NCBI GenBank assembly: GCA_023935145.1
Contig: CM043703.1
Coordinates: 19,021,227 to 19,085,226, forward strand
DNA: 64,000 bases
DNA from: Bretschneidera sinensis
Taxonomy: Eukaryota; Streptophyta; Magnoliopsida; Brassicales; Akaniaceae
Direction: 5' to 3'
The translations under genes and the position numbers were made by a program. The notes beneath the pieces are model-generated. The model made no database searches, was not told where the DNA came from, and worked only from the letters and a program-made list of their open reading frames with translations. Positions within the stretch are counted from its first letter, which is position 1; every line of letters starts with the position of its first letter. Shown piece by piece: positions 23,011 through 35,374 of the stretch.

Positions 23011-23214
23011 GGTGTTGTATATGCATATAATCCCTGTAAACTGAGGTTTCAATACTGAGGTTTCAATCCAAGAGGGGGGTGAATTAGGTTTTTAAAACTT
23101 TTGCTAATTAAACACAAGTTTATAAAAACAGATGCATCTAAAGAAGGAATGCAGAAGTACGAGTATGAACCCTGAAAAGTGAATAGCTGAGATATCAGCT
23201 TAAGGTAACAAGAA

Positions 23215-24650
23215 CCAGTATAATGATGATGCTAGTGACTTAAATATAGCATCCTATCTAGCTCAATTAAATCATAGTGTTTGGATAATTGACTCATGAG
23301 CATCATTTCACATGACACCTCATAGGGACTGGTTTCGTGAGTATGAAACCTTTGATAGGGGAAACATTTTATTGGGAGATAGCTTTCCGGTGAAAATTAT
23401 TGGTCATGGGAAGTTAAAGTTGAAGGTGAATGATGGGACAGTCAGAACACTTCCAGGCATGAAGTATATTCCAGGTCTTAACAGGAACCTAATATCAGTT
23501 AGCAAGATGACAGATGGGGGAGTAAATTTCAGCTGTGACAAAAATTCGTACAAGATGACTCATGGATCATTAGTAATTGCACGAGGTGTTCGGTATGGTA
23601 CATTGTATAAGCTGCTGGGAAATACAGTACAAAGTCAGTGCAGTTGATGTTTTATCTCTGAGAAGGCGACTGATGATGAGGTGACATCCTCTATGTGTGG
23701 TATCAGATGCTTGGGCATATCGGTGAAAATGGACTACCTAATTTATCATTAAAGCAGATGGTGAAGGGAGTCACAAATTGCTCCATGGGATTCGATTTTT
23801 GTGAGCATTATCTACATGGTAAACAGAACCGTGTGAGTTTTAAGCCTACTGGTACGAGGGCAAAGAGCATTCTAGATTTAATACAGAGTGATGTGTTTGG
23901 GCCAGATTCGGTCAAATCTCTTGTAAAATTAAGGTATTATGTCTCTTTCATTGATATTTTTCAAGGTATGCATGGATTTATTTCATTAAGAGTAAAGTTA
24001 AAGCATTTTATAAGTTCCGTTAGTTTAAAGCATTGGTAGAAAATTATATGGAAAGAAAGATAGAGATATTGAGAATAGATAATGGAGGAAAATTTTGCTC
24101 AGACAAGTTTGAACAATTCTGTGTGGCAAACGACATTGTAAGATAGAAAATAACTCTATATACACTTTAACAGAATGGGTGGCCGAGAGACTCAATCGGT
24201 CACTTATGAAAAAATCGAGGAGTATATTGAGTTGTGCAGGCTTGGAGCCGGAGTTCTGGGCAGAGGCTGTAGCTATGGCATGTTATCTGAAGAACATGTC
24301 ATCTACATCAGCTTTACAGGATCAGACACCATTTGAGGCATTATTCGAGAAAAAGCCGAGTTTGCTCATGTTAGGGTGTTTGGGTGTGATGCTTATATTC
24401 ATGTGCTAAAAGAAAAAAGGAACAAACTTGATAGCAAATCAGTGAAATGCATCTTCATTGGTTATAAGGATGGGGTCACAAGGTACAAGTTATGGAATCT
24501 AGAAAATAAAAGTACAGTTTACAACATAGATGTTGTGTTCAGGGAAACACAAAGGGATGTGGCAGCTGTCCAAGATGTACCAGAACAGCCAAAACAAGTT
24601 CAGATTGATCTTAGCCCAGGAAATAAAGAGTGGGAGACTACCCCATAGAC
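23215..24650 (+). pseudogene. Copia-3 protease and integrase (broken)
   Basis: The protease site VWIIDS*ASFHM near 23280-23312 has TGA for the active-site Gly. The frame then runs MTPHRDWFREYETFDRG, GMKYIPGLNRNLISVSKM to 23640. Pre-integrase is WYQMLGHIGENGL and FCEHYLHGKQNRVSF (23695 on). The integrase core is damaged by frameshifts around 24040-24180 (LRIDNGG-like segment near 24073). LNRSLMKKSRSIL and FWAEAVAMACYL follow from 24185, and KCIFIGYKDGVTRYKLW near 24450. A Pro/Glu-rich linker ends at the TAG near 24647. Confidence 0.88.
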
Positions 24651-24739
24651 TGCACCGGATACTTCAGATACTGAGTCAGTTGGGTCTGAGCAAGATATTC
24701 ATGTTTCTGATATAGATAATGAGGATTCAGATGCTGGCT

Positions 24740-26416
24740 CGTAGGTAGAGACCATACCTGTCATAAGGAGATCGACACAGGTTAGGAGACCACCCATCAG
24801 GTATTCTCTTAGTGCTTGCAGTGCATTATATGCTTTAAGTATGACTGGTGATGATCCTAGCATAGTAAAAGAGGCAAGGACCTCGGAGGATGCAAATCTG
24901 TGGAAGGATGCTATGAAAGAGGAGATGTAGGCACTAGACAAAAATGAAACATGGTACCTTGTGAAATTGCTTAAAGATAGGAAGCCAAATGGGTGTAAAT
25001 GAATTTTCAAGAAGAAAACAAATGCATATGGAATGGTAGAAAAGTACAAGGCATGTCTGGTTGCAAAGGAGTACTCGCAAATAGAGGGAATTGGCTATGG
25101 TGAGATATTTTCCCCGGTAGCAAAGTTGACATCTATCAGATGTGTCTCATCCATGCCAGCTGCTTATGATATAGAGGTTGAACAACTAGATGTGAAGACT
25201 ACTTTCCTTCAAGGAGACTTAGAGGAGGAAATTTATATGAAATAACCTGAAGGCTTTGTGAGCAAAGGCAAGGAAGAGCTTGTTTATAAATTGAAAAAGT
25301 CTTTGTACTGGCTAAAGCAGTCACCACGGATGTGGTACCAGAAGTTTGATACATATTTCATTCAGCTTGGGTTCATTCATAGCTATACTGATCACTGCAT
25401 CTATGTGAAAAGGTTAGGAGTTGATTTTGTCATTTTAACCTTGTATGTGGATGATATATTGTTGATTGGAAATAACAGGAAGATGATTAGTACTGTGAAG
25501 GTATTGTTGGCAAGGCAATTTGATATGAAAGACCTAATGCCAGCAAACTTTATCTTAGGCATGCAAATAAAGATGGATCATGAAAATCGAAAACTATGGC
25601 TAAGTCAGAAGAAGTATATTAAAGAAGTGTTGAAGAAATTCTACATGTCTGACAATAAGCAGTAGGGACTCTCATGCCTTTGGGAATCAAGTTATCTACA
25701 AAACAATGTTCGAAGACGAAGGAAGAAGCTGAAGATATGATACACGTACCTTATCCTAGTGCGGTTAGAAGCTTGATGTACGCCATGGTGTGTACGAGAC
25801 AAGATATTGCCCAAGCAGTGGGAGTATTGAGTAGATATATGTCTAATCCTGGGAAAAAAATTAGATTGCAATCAAGATAGTTCTTAGATATCTTCGTGGC
25901 ATGTCAGAGTTTGCATTATATTATGTAAGTATGGGAGGTAAGAATAATCTTGATATTGTAGGATCAGTTGATGCTGACTAGGGAGGAGACATTGATAGCA
26001 GAAGGTCTATAAGTAGGTATGTATTCAATCTGTTTGGTGGGGCAGTGAGTTGGATATGCAAAAGGCAAAGTGTTATTGCCCTTTCATCTACAGAAGCAGA
26101 GTATATGACAATAACTCATGCTGGAAAGGAAGTGGTTTGGTTTCAACGGTTGTGTGCTGAGCTTGGGTTTAAACAAGAAGCAGTGAAGGTCAAATATGAC
26201 AATCAATGTGCTATCTTCTTAGCAAAGAATCATGCATTTCATTCACGGACGAAGCACATTGATATCCAATATCACTTCATCCGAGAAAAGATTGAAGAAA
26301 ATGTGATAATCTTAGAGAAAGTTGATACAATAGTGAATAATGCAGATTTCTTAACTAAGGCAGTTAGTCTAGCAAAGTTTGAATGGTGTGCTACTGAGAT
26401 GGGCTTGAAGAAATAG
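24740..26416 (+). pseudogene. Copia-3 reverse transcriptase and RNase H (broken)
   Basis: The linker includes RRSTQVRRPPIRYS. RT begins near 24890 with TAG for Gln and TGA for Trp (GCK*IFKKK, about 25003). It continues EKYKACLVAKEYSQIEGI, LDVKTTFLQGDLEEEIYMK, a TAA for Gln at 25243, KLKKSLYWLKQSPRMWY and catalytic YVDDILLIGN (about 25446). RNase H has a VDAD*GGDIDSRRSIS block near 25970 and TKHIDIQYHFIREK near 26249. It stops at 26414-26416. RT residues look complete, but the frame has several breaks. Confidence 0.9.
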
Positions 26417-26452
26417 AGTCCTAAGAAGTTTTCCATGTGTGTGAAGTATTTA

Positions 26453-26465
26453 CCAAGTGGGAGAT
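26453..26465 (+). other. Copia-3 polypurine tract
   Basis: CAAGTGGGAGAT directly before the LTR start, the same as in Copia-2. Confidence 0.85.
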
Positions 26466-26870
26466 TGTTAGAGTTTGTGCATACTTCATGGGACCAGACT
26501 TGTAGAACCTCGGACAAACACGAGGGTCCTGCTCCCTGGTGAGGTGGCGGGGGTTAGGGGGCAGCGCCCCCGAAACTTTTAGGTCATGTACATGAGTTGG
26601 GCTTGGGTTTTTACTTGGCAGTTTGGGCTTGGGCCCATGAATAGCTGCAGTTCCGCAGCAGAACGAAAATCCTAATTAGACCATAATTAGGATGTCTTAA
26701 GTTGCTTATAAAGAGAGATTTGTAAGGTTGATAATAAGAAACTTCCGAGCCCTATTCTTAGGTGAACCTAGGTAAATCTTGTATTTTTTCCTTTCTATTT
26801 ATAATTCGTGTCATTGTGTAATAGCTGTATTTGTAAAGTAAGGGTAATGAAGTACTTTAATAAATATGAC
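26466..26870 (+). repeat. Copia-3 3' LTR (right end uncertain)
   Basis: Starts TGTTAGAGTTTGTGC after the polypurine tract. It holds a GC-rich patch with a GGGGGC-AGC-GCCCCC hairpin near 26556-26571 and a TATA-like CTTATAAAGAG near 26704. No second copy is in the window, so the right end (a TGACA near 26870) is a guess. Confidence 0.6.
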
Positions 26871-26881
26871 ATAGTGTTAAA

Positions 26882-26885
<4 letters not shown>

Positions 26886-26918
<33 letters not shown>

Positions 26919-27021
26919 AATGCGAGAAAAAAATGTGGCAGCAGGTGGCAACCTGCTGCCAAGTTTGAGTGCATGTAAGCCACGTCCCAAAATCGTGGCA
27001 AAATTTAAGGGAGGCTGAGAC

Positions 27022-27090
<69 letters not shown>
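26886..27090. repeat. Two (TA)n tracts flanking a hairpin
   Basis: (TA)n at 26886-26915 and a longer one at 27023-27090. Between them 26937-26960 forms a perfect hairpin: a 10-bp stem GGCAGCAGGT / ACCTGCTGCC around a 4-base loop. No coding sequence. Confidence 0.88.
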
Positions 27091-27091
<1 letters not shown>

Positions 27092-27129
27092 CGTAAATTT
27101 TACTTACCAAATCTTGTTTAGTTTTCCTT

Positions 27130-28845
27130 CAATTACTCTATTTCTTTAAACACTTGAGGACCAAAAGAAATGTCGAAAAAGCAAAATTTTGAAGGAGTTT
27201 ACGGGAGAATTTCATAGAGAATCAAGGGAAGCTATAAGAAAAACAAAAGGTAAATATGTAATGTTTATTTTTAAATTTTTAGCATACATGAAATTTCCCG
27301 GAATTCAAAGTGAAAATTTTCAAAGGGTGTGATTTATGAAGAATTGAAGAATAAATTAGAAATTTAATATAAATATTATGTCATGTGTTGATGATCAGCA
27401 ACTGTGGTAAATTTCTGAGAGGAACGGAAAAGGCAAGGAGGTGATCCACGGGTAGCTTTAAGTGCTACGTGGTGAGTTAGATTTACTTTAAGTAATCTAG
27501 ATAAAAATGAAATATCTAGTGATAGTATTAAAATAAATTATTAGCGTATGCTTTGGTGGTAGATGAAAAATTGATTGATAGGTATGATAGGAATTTTGGA
27601 CATGTAGAAAATTATTAGGTGAGAAATAATATTTTTGGAATAATAAGTGATTTAATAATAAAAGTGATAAGTGAAATTCTTGATGAGTTATGGCTGATAT
27701 TTTGATACGAATTATGAGAAGATGAAATTTAGTGGATCTTGACAAGCTTTGATGAATGATTTAATGTGATTTAGGATGAAAGGAATTTAGTGAAATTTTT
27801 TATATAATTTGAGAAAAATCAGGATAGCCAATTTAAATATTTGAATTCATTTTTTTTATGTGATTGTTCTGATGAATATTTCATATCATTGTTCATATAC
27901 ATATGCATTAAATAAAAAAAAAAAGAACCGAGAGGAGGCTAGTCTAATTGAAAAATCATGACAGCCGGTATATGCTAAAAAAGGGAAAAACTGTAACAGC
28001 AGGTATATGCTGGAAAGAAATATCGTGGTAGCCGGTATATGTTGGAAAAAAAAAACCAGGAGGGGGCTGGTCTAAGATAAAAACATGTCGACATGTGGGA
28101 AGACGTTCCCTAATAATAATTCATGCATTGCATCTATTTTAAATACTGATTGCATTACTGAAATGCTAATGTGTTATGTGTTATTGTGAATTTATGAATG
28201 AGTCTCACAGAGAGAAAGTTATGATGAAAAAGAAACCTAGAAGTATGACATGATAAGAACCATCTAAATGGTAGACTTTATGATGTGAACCTCATTACGA
28301 GATAATTATGAGATAATTGATGGTCTTAAGGTCAACAAATAAATAAGAAGAAGAGATTGATAGAGAGTGAGACTTATGATATGTGTAGTAATAGTAGAAT
28401 GCTATTATCAAGGTACATGAGATATAATTGAGTTAATATTGAAAGACTATTTATACAAATTGAGTACTTTTAGTAAATTTAATTCACTGAGCTTATGAAG
28501 CTCACCTCTCATTGTACAATGATTTCAAGTAGTAGGCATGACAAATAGTTTGGTGAGTTTAGGTTCAGACGAAATCATTATCTGTAAGCCACGTACGTGT
28601 CCACATTCTCAGATTAATGAAAAAATAAAAATAAAAATTTATTTGTAAATTTTCATGCATTTTACGTTGTATATAATGTTTAAGTTAATATCATATTTAT
28701 GTATCTCCCCTGTTGAGGGTTGAGGATCGATATAAAAATTTCTGTTAGTATTATTTTCATTGTTGCATATATGTGTCATGCTGGGATTTTCAAAATGTGA
28801 TGACACTGCCTCGGAGGTAGCCAACCCGGGATGGGTCGTTATACA
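27130..28845 (+). repeat. Gypsy-type LTR-like block 1 (possible solo LTR)
   Basis: Non-coding. It shows features common in plant chromovirus LTRs: short repeats around CAGCCGGTATATGCTGG (27960-28080), a CACTGAGCTTATGAAGCTCACC segment (28486-28507), and a terminal GGGTCGTTATACA (28833-28845). The same late features appear in 57165-59004. No primer site or coding region follows, so if it is an LTR it is solo. The left end is not defined. Confidence 0.45.
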
Positions 28846-28879
28846 TTGATAGGTCTCGAATCGTTCAACCATAAGTGAA

Positions 28880-31500
28880 CTTGAGTAACGAATTTCTGTT
28901 CAAAGTGAGATAGATCATGAGGGTTCTGAATCATAGAAGAGGAATGATAGCATTGCTCACATAGTGAGATGTGTCACTTTGCTCATGATTGCACTAAGTC
29001 GAAGAAGGTATAACCCTACTTTATTTCTTTAATTATACTTATGTTTCTAGCTATGTGTTGCTTACTGAATCTCATATTTTGTAGATTGTATACTCAGATG
29101 GAGCTTATTGTGTAGCTAGAGAATAGGAAGCATTGTGGGGTACCGTCAAATTTGACAAAGTGCATGATAGATATATGTAAGGAGAAACTTAAGAGTTAAA
29201 TTCAGGGTTTTAATACTATCATTTAAGGTTAACTGGTGGTCAAACCTGAGTCCTAATAATGTCCATTACGTACTTTAAATTTGACAGAGTCAGTCATTGT
29301 ATTTAGTCCTTCTTGGTCTAGTTTTAATGTTATTTAATTTAGTGTTGGGTTGATGTATTGTTAGAAGCAGACTTCTTTGTTGTGTTGATGTATTAAATGG
29401 TTCCAAAACATTTTGATTTGCTTTGTGTTTTGTAATATAATTAGAATATTGGTTGTTTTATTTAACAGCATCTCTTTTCGGTGTAAATTGTTGATGCAAA
29501 ATTATTTATCAAGCTAGACTAGATCACATTGGGTTTGAAATAATTAAATGGTTTGAGTAGTGACATCATGTTAAGCTCACTTATTAGTTTTATTATTGCC
29601 TATGTGTGAACTTTATCTAGTTGATAAAATAAATAAGAACCATTTGATACAGAACCTAGAACTAAGATCTCATTGTTAGTAATCAATTTTGAATTTTGTG
29701 GTCCAGAAGAATTATTTTAGGACATTTTTAAAGGGTTTTAAAAAGAGTTCATTCATTTCCTAAAAATTTTGCAGTAAAACGTTATTGCAGAGAAATAGGA
29801 TAGGATATTATTACGTATAATTAGGCTAGTGGCGCAATCAATCTTTATTGAGATGCTTAGTTTATTTCTGCTTGTATGCTTAACCATGTTCCTTTCCTAT
29901 TTGTTACTTCTATTTAATTGACTATGAATGGGTTTGATACTCGGTCTAAGTCGATTGATGACCTTGGGGTCAACTGCTTATGTTCATGATGATTTTTACA
30001 AGTTTGGAAAGTTGGGGTTAGAACATAGAGGTGTATCTTTAGTAGATACTGAGAACATTCCAAAAGGTTGTGTTTATTAATAAATAAGCAAATAGAAGTT
30101 TGACTGAAGTTGATAGAAGCAATGTCTTAAAATTGATTTTTCCTTTGATAGGATTAGATGGATAAGTTTCGTTTTGCTCTATGAGATGAAAGATCCTAAT
30201 CATGTTAGCGCACCCAATCAATAAGATGAGGTTAACAAGGTTATTCCTAAACCTTATCAACCTAGTGGGAGCGATACATTGATTGTTGATTATGTTAAAG
30301 ACTTACCTCTAAAATCATAGTTGTGTGGAAGCAACTGGAAAAAAAGGGTCATTTGTCCTTGATATGAGCTTGAGAGATACATTTTTTTGATATCATCCCT
30401 AGATAAGAAAGTGGATTAAATACAATAAAGAAAATATTGGAGTTTAGAGAAAACTAACAATGTTTGGGACTTAGTCAAACTCTTAGCTATTGTATAGTAA
30501 ATGAGAATGAGTTCTCAAGATCACTCGAAAAGTGATATGTGAATGAGTTTATTGAAAGTTAGAAGACATGTTTAATGGTGAAATACTATATCCTACAAGA
30601 GGGTGTATCTTGTGAGGTTTACCTCTATTCACCCCATTCTAGTTATCATCACAAGTCTGGGCTTATGAAAGCGCCAGATGGACATTAAGCTTGAATTTCT
30701 CAATGGAGAATTGGATGACTAAATCTATATAAAACTATTCATAGTTTTTATGTTAGAAGGCCAAGAGTGCAAAGTATGTTAGCTCCAATGTTTCGTATAT
30801 CACCTAAATTATTCATCCAGATTGTGATATTTGAGATTTCATCGGGCTATGAAAACTTATGAGTTTGCATGATTGATGAAGATCATTGTATGTATGTAAA
30901 AGGTCCAAGGATAAATTTTGTAAATTTATCATTCTGTGTTGATAATTTGTTGGCTAGAAAGATAAGGAGATTGTCACCATTTAAGAATGGTTGTTCTTCA
31001 TTTTTTTTAATAAAGGATTTGGAAGAGCTAATTATGTACTTGATGTGAAGATCTATAGAGATCATTCAATGAATTTCTTAGCTTTTTCACAAGAGTCTTA
31101 CACTAAGAAGATTCTTAGAAAAAAAATCCAGTTTACATAATAGCAATCCTGTAGACACCCCTGTATCAAAAGATTAAGGCTTAAAGCTTGAATTATATCT
31201 GAAACTCCATAAAAAAGAAAGTAATTGGAAGAGTTTCTTACTTCAATGCTAGTGAAAGACTATTTTATGCTAGAGGAATACTATATCTGATATTTGCTAT
31301 GCCTTGGAGCTAGTGAATAGTTATGAGTGGAAAGACGCATTAGATAATGGTCAACAAGGATTCACATATACCTAAGAACACTGCAAATGGCTAGCCATGG
31401 AAGCTGATATCATGGTTTGTTCTACTACAGTGCAAAAGGTAGCATAGCTTAAGAGGTTCTTTGAAACCTGAGAGTTATCGTTAATGTCTTGGAATTAGTG
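28880..31500 (+). pseudogene. Copia-D: highly decayed copia gag-pol relic
   Basis: Fragments readable in shifting frames: a degraded zinc knuckle ending HFAHDC (28954-28992), a protease-like stretch IVYSDGAYCVARE (about 29085-29125), RT with RQMDIKLEFLNGELDD (about 30670-30720), EDHCMYVK (about 30880) and NYVLDVKIYRDHSM (about 31030-31075), then a damaged RNase H lead. The order and strand match one copia polyprotein. Stops occur every few codons and much of the integrase is unreadable. It is the most decayed coding relic here. Confidence 0.7.
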
Positions 31501-33340
31501 ATAGTCAACTTTGATAGTCAAGTTGATATTGCATACATGTGAGATCCTTAATATCTTGGTAGGAAAAAATATATTAATTATAACAATAACTTACATTGGG
31601 GACAATGTAGATCAAAATAATGTGGTCCAACAATATATATTTGTGCATTAGATAACTGAGTTAAATTTATCCTTAGAGGTATGATTTTACCTTACATTAA
31701 AATCTCTAGGTATGTGATTGGTTAAATAAAAATCTATGTACTGGTATATTAATGAATTTAGTGTTCATTCCATATATTTTAGACATGTTAGATGTCTTAT
31801 ACACGTTGACAATAGCACAAACACACACATATGAAAGTATGTCACTAGGAAAAGGTTAGCTCTCTCACACGAGCGATCGCCTCAAGCGCTGAGATAAGAC
31901 TTGGTACACTATTTTGATGCTAATGCCAATTAAATTGTGAATGTGAATTCATAAATAGTATACATTGTTAAAAGTCACCTCGACTAGAGTCAGGATGAGG
32001 TCTAGAGCTAAAGCTTAAAAAAACTTAGACCGATCATGATCATCCCACAATCATAGAAACCTAGATGGAAGCCAGATGTGAGTACATATTAAGGTGCTCA
32101 AAGGAGTAAGCTAATAAAGAACTTGAGCTAGACGAATGAGAGCATGAAAGTGTAGATTACGACTAGGCTAAGATCCATATAGTGGTATACATTTTAAAAA
32201 GATATACACTTTTATCTAGAAAGAGTAAACCACTATAACATGCATTTCATACTACATGTGCTTAGTAACCTTAAATGGAAATAAGTGAGTGAATTCTTTT
32301 GTCCTCATTATGTGAGACCCAGAGGCTTAAGTAAATTAAAAGCCTCAACTAGTGCTCTATGTGAATTTCGACTAGTTCTCAAAGGGACAAACTAATGTTT
32401 GCTACTTTAGCATGTTTTCGACGACAATGAAATCATTAGCCTTATAAAGCATGTATAGGAAAGCAATTAGTCTGAAACGAAGAGACATAAGTGCGGAAGG
32501 AAGATTTTTTTGTTTACATCAACCATATGTATTCACAGATCGACCAATTATGTTGCTTTGTTGAAGCTTGGACATAATTGTTGATACATGGTGAGAAAAG
32601 TAAACTCTAGCATAACCTTTGAGGGATTAGAAATGCTAAGATTGATGTAATAAAATAAGTTTGGGGCATAGCGAGACATTTTTTAAATTTATTTTTGTTT
32701 ATTTAGGGTTAAAGCCGCTGTGTATCCCTAACAGGTGCATAGTATTGAGCTCCCAAGTGCAAGTGTACTTGCAGGTCATACAACCCATTTTCCTGTATGA
32801 AATTCTTGAAAAGAATTTAGATGTTGAGGTTCTCTCTTTATATGTTGGGCAATGTCGAACCCATCACACGTGAGTTGAACATGCAGAAAATCAAAGTCGG
32901 GTTGGGCACCCATGATGGGCGACCCTACTCTCCCGTTTACCTTTGAACTAAGAAGCATGAAGGAAACCATGCAACTCTTGGTTTGATATGCTTATAACTA
33001 CCATGTAGTATATATATGTAATTCTTGTAAGAAAATGCTGCTGGAAAATGTTATAGAGAGAAAAATGTTTTCTAGAGAGACAAACTTCATCTTTTTCTTT
33101 TAGAGAGACAAAAAAGGTTCTTAGGTTGTGACAAGAATGTGATTTCCTTCATTGTGATTTCATGTCTGACCTTTTGTGATATTAAAGCGTAAAGAGCTGA
33201 AGAGGAGTCTAACATACTAACAGATTTTGGGTCAAATCGATAAGTATATGTTAATCTGCTACATAACTCTTTTATAGTGAGTAAACAAAAAAAAAATATA
33301 CAACCAAGCATGTTATGCTTGGAAATGCATTTAGTAGAAT
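31500..33340. other. Unassigned non-coding stretch
   Basis: No convincing coding similarity in either strand. The first part may be the 3' end of Copia-D. An ACACACACAT run lies near 31820. I see no terminal repeats or RNA gene. Confidence 0.5.
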
Positions 33341-34048
33341 TTTCCTAGCTATCCAACTTAAGAGCATTACAAAAAATAAAAAAAAATCATAAGGTCGATA
33401 ATATATTCAAAACATAAGCGGAGAAGTAGTAGCTTGTTTAGCAAGGCGATCAATAGTAAATTTAGCCTCTCTATAACAAAAACTAAGCCTTAACTGTAAG
33501 GAATTATTAGTAGAATCAATCCATAACCCAAGATCCCATAAATGAGATGAAGAACACCTAATGATAGAGATAGAAAGTTAGATGCATACCTTAGATCCTT
33601 AGCTCCATATCCATAAGGCAACAAAATCCATATGATATGAGCAATCTCCTTCTTGATCAACTCCTTAAATAAAGAATAGGATCTAGAACTTTTTCCCTTC
33701 TTTTTATCCCTTAGCTTTTGTTCTCAATGGGTTAGACCTCCTTAGAGAAAATGAGAAATAGGAGGCTAGAATAGGAGAGAGAGAGAGAGACCTAATGTTC
33801 CTTTGTATAGATAACCAATGGTTCCACCCCTCCAAAAACCTAACGGTCTTTTAAGTCTACACTATACAACCCATATTAGACACAATAGAGTATTAGGCCC
33901 ATTGACAGAAGAATGATCTATTTCACTCATATTTAAGTTTCACGTAATAGACCAACACTTAGCATGTTTTGTGACAAAACGCAATATATCTCAATTAATG
34001 TAAGCTCATATAGTAGGAAAAATTCTAACATTCTCTCACTTAGGTAAC
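33340..34048 (-). repeat. Minus-strand copia 3' LTR end and polypurine tract
   Basis: The minus strand reads a purine tract (34048-34031, CTAAGTGAGAGAA) followed by TGTTAGAATTTTTCC at 34030, the standard copia junction of polypurine tract and LTR. A GAGAGAGAGA run lies at 33778-33793. The left end and the partner LTR are not seen. The sequence to the right (34050-34540) would be the 3' end of that element but shows no clear pol similarity. Confidence 0.6.
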
Positions 34049-34049
34049 A

Positions 34050-34800
34050 TAAATTGTGGTTAGTTTTGAAAACAAATTATATCATTTTTTAAAACAACTC
34101 TTAAGCCAAGACAGCTGTAAAACTATGCATGCACTTTAAAACAACGGTCTAGAGACTATAACTATAAAACATTATGCATGCACTTTAAAACATTGGCCTA
34201 GACACTACTCCAAGTGTCAATCTGGTCCAATGGAGACCTCAACAAAGAGTCATGGCGATAACCATAACTTTTAAACAACACATGACTTCCATAGTCATGA
34301 GAGTCAACAAAGTCCACCAACATGGATTCAATATAGTAATGTAGTAAGGAAACAACATCCACAAAGTGATCTTTATATGTTTTTTCCCCTTGTCGGTCAC
34401 CTTTGATTTTCTCCACTTTAAGTAGATAAGCATGCTAGAGAAAATCCTTATGGTTTTTAACAAAATCTGTATCTCTTATCTACAACTTTAATATCTCGAG
34501 ATAATCTTTATGTGCCACAAGACATACACTTAAGGCTATAAACATAATGCCCTATCCTTTGCCTAATATTCACACACATATTAAAACTTTTAATCATTAT
34601 ATGACATGTCACAATATACATCTTGCATCTATATGCACCATGAATAACACACTCATGCATCTACATGCACCTATCCCAAGTGGACTATACCCGAGATGGT
34701 ATCACCACCTTTCAGCACAAAGTATGACTTATATGCAACAACTATTGCATTTATAATTTGAAATTAATTACAAACATTCGCCTCAACTCTTTTACAGAGG
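34050..34800. other. Unassigned AT-rich stretch
   Basis: No recognised gene. A direct repeat ACTATGCATGCACTTTAAAAC / ATTATGCATGCACTTTAAAAC occurs near 34122 and 34170. Probably decayed internal sequence of the minus-strand copia whose LTR ends at 34030. Confidence 0.45.
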
Positions 34801-35374
34801 AAATACAAAATTACACTTACAAAACTTATGGAAATATTACATCGATGCATGTACATGTACAAGACTATTATAATTATTTTTCCCTTTTGTTTCTTCTTTT
34901 TCTTACCTTTTCCTTCTTTCTTTTCTTTTCTTTCTTGTTTGAGGATGCCAATCATGAGGACTTACCTAGATACTTACTTTGAATATCAAGTCAAAGAATC
35001 TATCAATTTTGCCTGCGACTTGAAAATTATTTAAAATAATAGGAAATGAGCTTACAAGCTCAGTGAATTTCAATTTACTAGAAGTACTTGATTTGTATAC
35101 TTCTGATCATATTTTATCTCAATTCATATACATAATTCAATACTTCCTTTCATTTATTAATTTTCATATCATATCATATCGTCTTTCATCATTCCTCATA
35201 TCATATTATATTTCATGTATTTTATTCAACGTGTGAATATCATTCCAGATATCAAACTCATTATTTTTCATCATGAGATTCATAATCATATCATCGCAAT
35301 TTCACAGTCATTTTGATGTATTAACATCTAATTAATTATAAATAAAGAAATAAACTTCATTCTTTCTTCCACAT

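Larger units (their letters stand above)
11542..23055 (+). mobile_element. CACTA (En/Spm) DNA transposon, relic, hosting Copia-A and Copia-2
   Basis: Two CACTA-specific coding blocks in the same orientation are separated only by Copia-2. They are a tnp2-type transposase (11542-14145) and a plant Transposase_24-like ORF (22407-23010). The left part of tnp2 is missing because Copia-A inserted there, so it should continue left of the window. No CACTA terminal inverted repeat or 3-bp target duplication is visible on the right, where the sequence passes into Copia-3. The 14146-14967 and 21866-22400 stretches are then internal non-coding DNA. Copia-2's perfect target duplication supports the continuity. 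Confidence 0.82.
23090..26870 (+). mobile_element. Copia-3: 5'-truncated Ty1/copia retrotransposon
   Basis: Copia coding similarity starts in the gag-protease linker (about 23140) and runs through integrase, RT and RNase H to a polypurine tract and one LTR starting at 26466. The 5' LTR and most of gag are missing. The 23055-23140 stretch is of unclear origin; it includes CCAAGAGGGGGGTGAATTAGG, which resembles LTR-start sequence of some plant elements. No target duplication can be checked. It is Tork-like but distinct from Copia-A/B/C. Confidence 0.85.

Noticed and set aside
31800..32400. Attempt to define the Copia-D 3' LTR
   Set aside because: No polypurine tract or second copy could be found, so the region was left unassigned.
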